The notes below the pieces were generated by a model, which was not told where the DNA came from, searched no databases, and saw nothing but the letters and a program-made list of their open reading frames with translations. A DNA stretch of 64,000 nucleotides, from the NCBI RefSeq assembly GCF_000382345.1, contig NZ_KB908079.1, positions 116,254 through 180,253 on the forward strand. The letters run 5' to 3'. The translations under genes and the position numbers were made by a program. The stretch comes from Massilia niastensis DSM 21313 (lineage in GTDB: Bacteria; Pseudomonadota; Gammaproteobacteria; Burkholderiales; Burkholderiaceae_D). Positions 61,261-64,000 of this stretch are shown here, piece after piece (position 1 is the stretch's first letter; each line of letters begins with the position of its first letter).

Positions 61261-62451
61261 TCACAGCCCCAGGATCATCTGGGTGATGATGTTACGCTGG
61301 ATCTCGTTCGATCCGCCATAGATCGAGGTCTTGCGGTAATTGAAGTAGTACGACGCCAGCGGGGCCGCGTCGTCGTCGCCGGCCAGGCTGTGTTCGCGCT
61401 CGCCCTCGAGATAGGCCGCATCGAAGGGCAGCGCCATCGGCCCGGCCGCCTCGACCATCAGTTCGGTCAGGCCCTGCTGGATCTCGGTGCCCTTGACCTT
61501 CAGCACCGAGGCTTCCGGTCCCGGCGCCTGGTCCTCGCGCGCCAGCACGCGCAGCACGGTCATCTCGAGCGCCATCAGTTCGATCTCGAGGGCGGCCACC
61601 CTGGCCGCGAACAGCGGGTCCTCGATCAGCGGCCTGCCGCTCTTCTGCTCGCGCGCGGCCAGGCGCTTGACGAAGGCCAGTTCGCGCTTCGCCACGCCGA
61701 CGGCGGCGATGTTGGTGCGCTCGTGCCCGAGCAGGTACTTGGCATAGGTCCAGCCGCGGTTTTCCTGGCCGACCAGGTTGGCCACCGGCACCCGCACGTT
61801 ATCGAAGAATACCTCGTTCACTTCGTGGTCTTCGTCGAGCATGATGATCGGGCGCACGGTAACACCCGGCGCATGCATGTCGACCAGCAGGAAGGAGATG
61901 CCTTCCTGCTTGCGCACGCCCTGGTCGGTGCGCACCAGGCAGAAGATCATGTCCGCATACTGGGCCAGGGTGGTCCAGGTCTTCTGGCCGTTGACGATGT
62001 AGTGGTCGCCGTCGCGCACGGCGGTGGTCTTCAGCGAGGCGAGGTCGGAGCCGGCGCCCGGTTCCGAATAGCCCTGGCACCACCAGTCCTCGCAGGACAG
62101 GATACGCGGGAGATAGTAGTCCTTCTGAGCCTGGTTGCCGAAAGCCATGATCACCGGCGCCACCATGTTGATGCCGAACGGCATGACCCGCGGCGTGCCG
62201 GCCAGGGCGCATTCTTCATCGAAGAGATGGCGCTGGAGCGGAGTCCAGCCCGGACCGCCGAATTCGGCCGGCCAGCCCGGCGCCACCCAGCCTTGCCTGG
62301 CCAGGATGCGATGCCAGCGGACGTAGTCGTCCTTGCTCAGGCGCCGATGCCTGCGCACCTTGTCCTGAATATCGAGCGGTAGATGGGAATCGAGGAAGGC
62401 GCGGACCTGGTCGCGAAAGGCTAGGTCCTCGTCCGTGTAGTGCAGGTCCAT
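61261..62451 (-). CDS. Acyl-CoA dehydrogenase (first gene of operon)
   Basis: A 396-residue acyl-CoA dehydrogenase. The beta-domain motifs are CQGYSEPGAGSDLASLKT and VNGQKTWTTLAQYADMIF; the C-terminal domain ends IYGGSNEIQRNIITQ. The residue that is Glu in many short-chain enzymes (the base in the YEG motif) is Gly here, so the base may be elsewhere in the chain. With the next gene it probably forms a two-subunit enzyme acting on a bulky or long acyl-CoA. A GGAGA site precedes the ATG, and a good promoter lies 50-76 bases upstream. Confidence 0.9.
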   Translation of the reverse strand: MDLHYTDEDLAFRDQVRAFLDSHLPLDIQDKVRRHRRLSKDDYVRWHRILARQGWVAPGWPAEFGGPGWTPLQRHLFDEECALAGTPRVMPFGINMVAPVIMAFGNQAQKDYYLPRILSCEDWWCQGYSEPGAGSDLASLKTTAVRDGDHYIVNGQKTWTTLAQYADMIFCLVRTDQGVRKQEGISFLLVDMHAPGVTVRPIIMLDEDHEVNEVFFDNVRVPVANLVGQENRGWTYAKYLLGHERTNIAAVGVAKRELAFVKRLAAREQKSGRPLIEDPLFAARVAALEIELMALEMTVLRVLAREDQAPGPEASVLKVKGTEIQQGLTELMVEAAGPMALPFDAAYLEGEREHSLAGDDDAAPLASYYFNYRKTSIYGGSNEIQRNIITQMILGL

Positions 62452-62483
62452 GTCGTCTCCTTGTTATTGTCGCCATAAATAGC

Positions 62484-62527
62484 ACGATCGTTCACAAGGA
62501 TTGTACCTGAATTGCGTGGGCTGCCAA
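62484..62527 (-). promoter_or_regulatory. Promoter and palindrome of the acyl-CoA dehydrogenase/MaoC operon
   Basis: Minus-strand -35 TTGGCA (62527-62522) and -10 TACAAT (62505-62500) are separated by 16 bases, each differing from consensus at one position. Right at the expected start of transcription lies the palindrome ACGATCGT (62491-62484), which fits an operator for a TetR-type repressor as often found on acyl-CoA operons. The regulator itself is not in the window. Confidence 0.6.
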
Positions 62528-62578
62528 GCAGCCTGTTGAGCTGACGCAAGCCCGGGGCGGCGCTTGCGCCTTGCGCTA

Positions 62579-63298
62579 TCAGCGGACGCGGCGACGCGCC
62601 AGTGCGCCTGCGCCCAGCAGGCCGGCCAGCATCAGCGCGATCGAGGATGGTTCGGGCACTTCGCCGCTCGGGGTGTCGCCCTCATCAGGCAGGCTGCCGA
62701 CCGGCGTATCGCCCGGCTGGTCCAGGATCGGGTCGGAACCGCCGACCGGAGGGATGTCGTTGCCGCCGCCGCCCGTGTTACCGCCGCCTGGGTTTCCAGC
62801 GCCTGGATTTCCACCGCCTGTGTTTCCACCGCCACCAGTGTTGCCGCCACCACCAGGTTTTCCACCGCCGCCGGTGTTGCCGCCGACCTGGTTGCCGCCT
62901 CCGACGCCCGGGGTCACGACCACGCCATCGTTCGAGCCGACGACGGAGACGCCATTGCCGAGACGGGCTGCCAGCAGGCCATGGCCTGAACCCAGCAGGT
63001 AGTTGCCTTCGATGCCGCGCTGGAAGAACAGCTTGGTCTGGCCGTCGGCCTGGGCAAGGCTCGCGCTCGCTTTGCCGTAGAGCACGTCAGCCAGGCTGGC
63101 GTTCGCGCTACCCGCACTGTGCGCGATGCCGCCGATCAGATTCACATTGCCGCCCAGGACACCGGAACCCAGTACATCCGTTCCCTTGTCCGTGGTCCAG
63201 CCGGACAGGAAACCCGGCTGTGAAGTCGAGACAACTTCTGCCTGTGCAACACCTGCGCTGGCCAGCAGCGCAGCAACAACGAGGTAGCGAATTGCCAT
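62579..63298 (-). CDS. PEP-CTERM surface protein
   Basis: A 239-residue exported protein with a signal peptide (cleaved near ASAGVAQA) and the C-terminal PEP-CTERM sorting signal: VPEPSSIALMLAGLLGAG followed by RRRVR. Exosortase would cut it and pass it to the outer surface or extracellular matrix. The middle part (about 130-185) is low-complexity, built from GGGN and GGGNTGGG repeats, with acid-rich residues towards the sorting signal. The N-terminal region (about 25-125) is small and of unknown fold. An inverted repeat covers its ribosome-binding site. No exosortase gene is in the window. Confidence 0.93.
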   Translation of the reverse strand: MAIRYLVVAALLASAGVAQAEVVSTSQPGFLSGWTTDKGTDVLGSGVLGGNVNLIGGIAHSAGSANASLADVLYGKASASLAQADGQTKLFFQRGIEGNYLLGSGHGLLAARLGNGVSVVGSNDGVVVTPGVGGGNQVGGNTGGGGKPGGGGNTGGGGNTGGGNPGAGNPGGGNTGGGGNDIPPVGGSDPILDQPGDTPVGSLPDEGDTPSGEVPEPSSIALMLAGLLGAGALARRRVR

Positions 63299-63300
63299 AG

Positions 63301-63354
63301 CGATAACTCCTCTAAGGATGATTGATTATTATTGTTACAACTGTAGAGTTATCG
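63301..63354 (-). promoter_or_regulatory. Inverted repeat covering the ribosome-binding site of the PEP-CTERM gene
   Basis: CGATAACTC and GAGTTATCG form a perfect nine-base inverted repeat separated by 36 bases in the 5' leader. On the minus strand the distal arm includes three bases of the GGAG ribosome-binding site (63310-63307), eight bases before the ATG. Pairing in the mRNA could block translation. The loop is very AT-rich. Confidence 0.5.
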
Positions 63355-63701
63355 TATCACAAACATAAAAGCGCTAACTTTTGACGGGACGCAAACTGTG
63401 CATATCCATTCACTATAGAGCAATAGGGTTGCCATACCTCCGTCGGTCAATCGCTGGAATGAATAATCTTTTATACAAGCGTTTTATAGAATTGCTAGCA
63501 CGGCTGTACCGCACTCTACGAGAAATATTTATTGTTATAAATTTTCTATTTGTTACTTATGTGAAAGTGCAGAACCACGAACGAGCGAATCCTTGTATCG
63601 GCCGGCCAAAACACAAAGGCTCTGTTCGCGTTAAATCTGGAAACCCATCAGGCTAGTGGCTGTCCAACCCGTTGTCGTGGTAACTCAGCGGGGAGCGAGC
63701 G
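63355..63701. other. AT-rich intergenic region between the PEP-CTERM gene and the transposase
   Basis: This stretch is much richer in A and T than the rest of the window, has no ribosome-binding site linked to a plausible frame, and shows no family-like coding. It probably includes the PEP-CTERM promoter and the left end of the insertion sequence. One open plus-strand frame of about 90 codons (63381-63656) is not convincing. Confidence 0.6.
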
Positions 63702-64000
63702 ATGGGCGGGCATATACCGGCACGGCGCCGGCCTGGCGAAGCCGATGCCGCGGGACGGAACGTCGACGAGGCACTGGATGCGTTGCAACAGCTAGCCCTG
63801 TCCGCCGATCAGCTGACGCAACTGCGCAGCTGGCTCGACGGCCTCGACCGACCCTGCCTCGACCTGATCGAGCAGGCCCGCCCTCCCGCGTGCCCGCATT
63901 GCGGCTGCCCGCGCTCGCACCGCTACGGCCAGGCGAACGGCCTGCGGCGCTTCCGCTGCACCCGCTGCCGGCGCAGCTATAACGCGCTGACCGGCACGCC
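63618..64000 (+). mobile_element. Left part of an IS1595-like insertion sequence (cut by window edge)
   Basis: A transposase gene begins at 63702 and runs off the window. About 84 bases upstream, GGCTCTGTTCGCGTTAAA (from 63618) looks like the start of an IS1595-type terminal repeat. The opposite end and the eight-base target repeats are outside the window, so the exact boundary is not fixed. Confidence 0.5.
63702..64000 (+). CDS. IS1595-family transposase, N-terminal part
   Basis: About 99 residues are visible before the window ends. After a short variable stretch and a helical segment (LSADQLTQLRSWLDGLDRP) comes a zinc ribbon with two Cys pairs: CPHCGCPRSHRYG and RFRCTRCRRSYNALTGT. This ribbon followed by the Asn-Ala-Leu-Thr-Gly-Thr block is the usual beginning of IS1595-group transposases; the DDE catalytic domain would lie beyond 64000. 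A GGGGAG ribosome-binding site lies upstream. Whether the gene is intact cannot be told. Confidence 0.75.
   Translation, partial: MGGHIPARRRPGEADAAGRNVDEALDALQQLALSADQLTQLRSWLDGLDRPCLDLIEQARPPACPHCGCPRSHRYGQANGLRRFRCTRCRRSYNALTGT

Noticed and set aside
62760..62900. Short tandem repeats in the PEP-CTERM gene
   Set aside because: In-frame codons for Gly/Asn-rich repeats. No separate element.
63381..63656. A 91-codon plus-strand frame in the AT-rich gap
   Set aside because: No ribosome-binding site, no recognisable domain, and it runs into the probable insertion-sequence end.

Overview
The window is about 64 kb of GC-rich bacterial chromosome. Its content points to a betaproteobacterium of the Oxalobacteraceae, most likely the Massilia/Telluria/Duganella group: a class I PHA synthase with PhaR, a PEP-CTERM surface protein, a complete MSHA-type pilus locus, several large GGDEF and hybrid-kinase sensors, and dense short-spaced operons. 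This placement is inferred from gene content, not from a marker phylogeny. I see no rRNA, tRNA or CRISPR array.

Left part (1-9.4 kb): the end of an ABC importer operon (permease plus ATPase). Next comes a tightly coupled three-gene signalling operon made of a small photoactive-yellow-protein (PYP) homologue that keeps the chromophore cysteine, a PAS-PAS-GGDEF protein and a PAS-GGDEF-EAL protein. It is followed by two sibling lipoproteins, an HDOD protein, and a divergent pair of an SGNH-hydrolase lipoprotein and a kelch lipoprotein.

9.4-34.6 kb: mostly housekeeping genes. These are mfd, serB, an SGNH hydrolase broken by an exact 13-bp tandem duplication, an APP1-like phosphatase, a two-gene KaiC-like ATPase plus hybrid histidine kinase unit, a Mut7-C nuclease-like protein, trxC, a cystathionine beta-lyase, rimO, phaC-phaR, rluD-pgeF, bamD, yaaA, a PIN protein and a YbdL-like aminotransferase.

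34.7-50.8 kb: a full MSHA pilus gene set on the minus strand in two transcription units. mshE-G-F-A-C-D-O-P-Q is transcribed first; mshI, a PilN-like gene, J-K-L-M-N lie downstream behind their own probable promoter. MshE carries two 24-residue MshEN motifs, which bind c-di-GMP in characterised homologues. The three GGDEF proteins elsewhere in the window could therefore feed pilus activity, although no direct link is visible.

50.8-62.5 kb: a 0.5-kb AT-richer gap with a 29-bp inverted-repeat pair; an APH-like kinase plus acyl-CoA dehydrogenase pair resembling LvaA/LvaC and ACAD10/11; a 1493-residue hybrid kinase followed by a REC-GGDEF protein; and a minus-strand operon of two acyl-CoA dehydrogenases and two MaoC hydratases behind a good promoter and palindrome. 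62.5-64 kb: a PEP-CTERM protein gene whose ribosome-binding site lies in an inverted repeat, an AT-rich gap, and the start of an IS1595-like transposase cut by the window edge.
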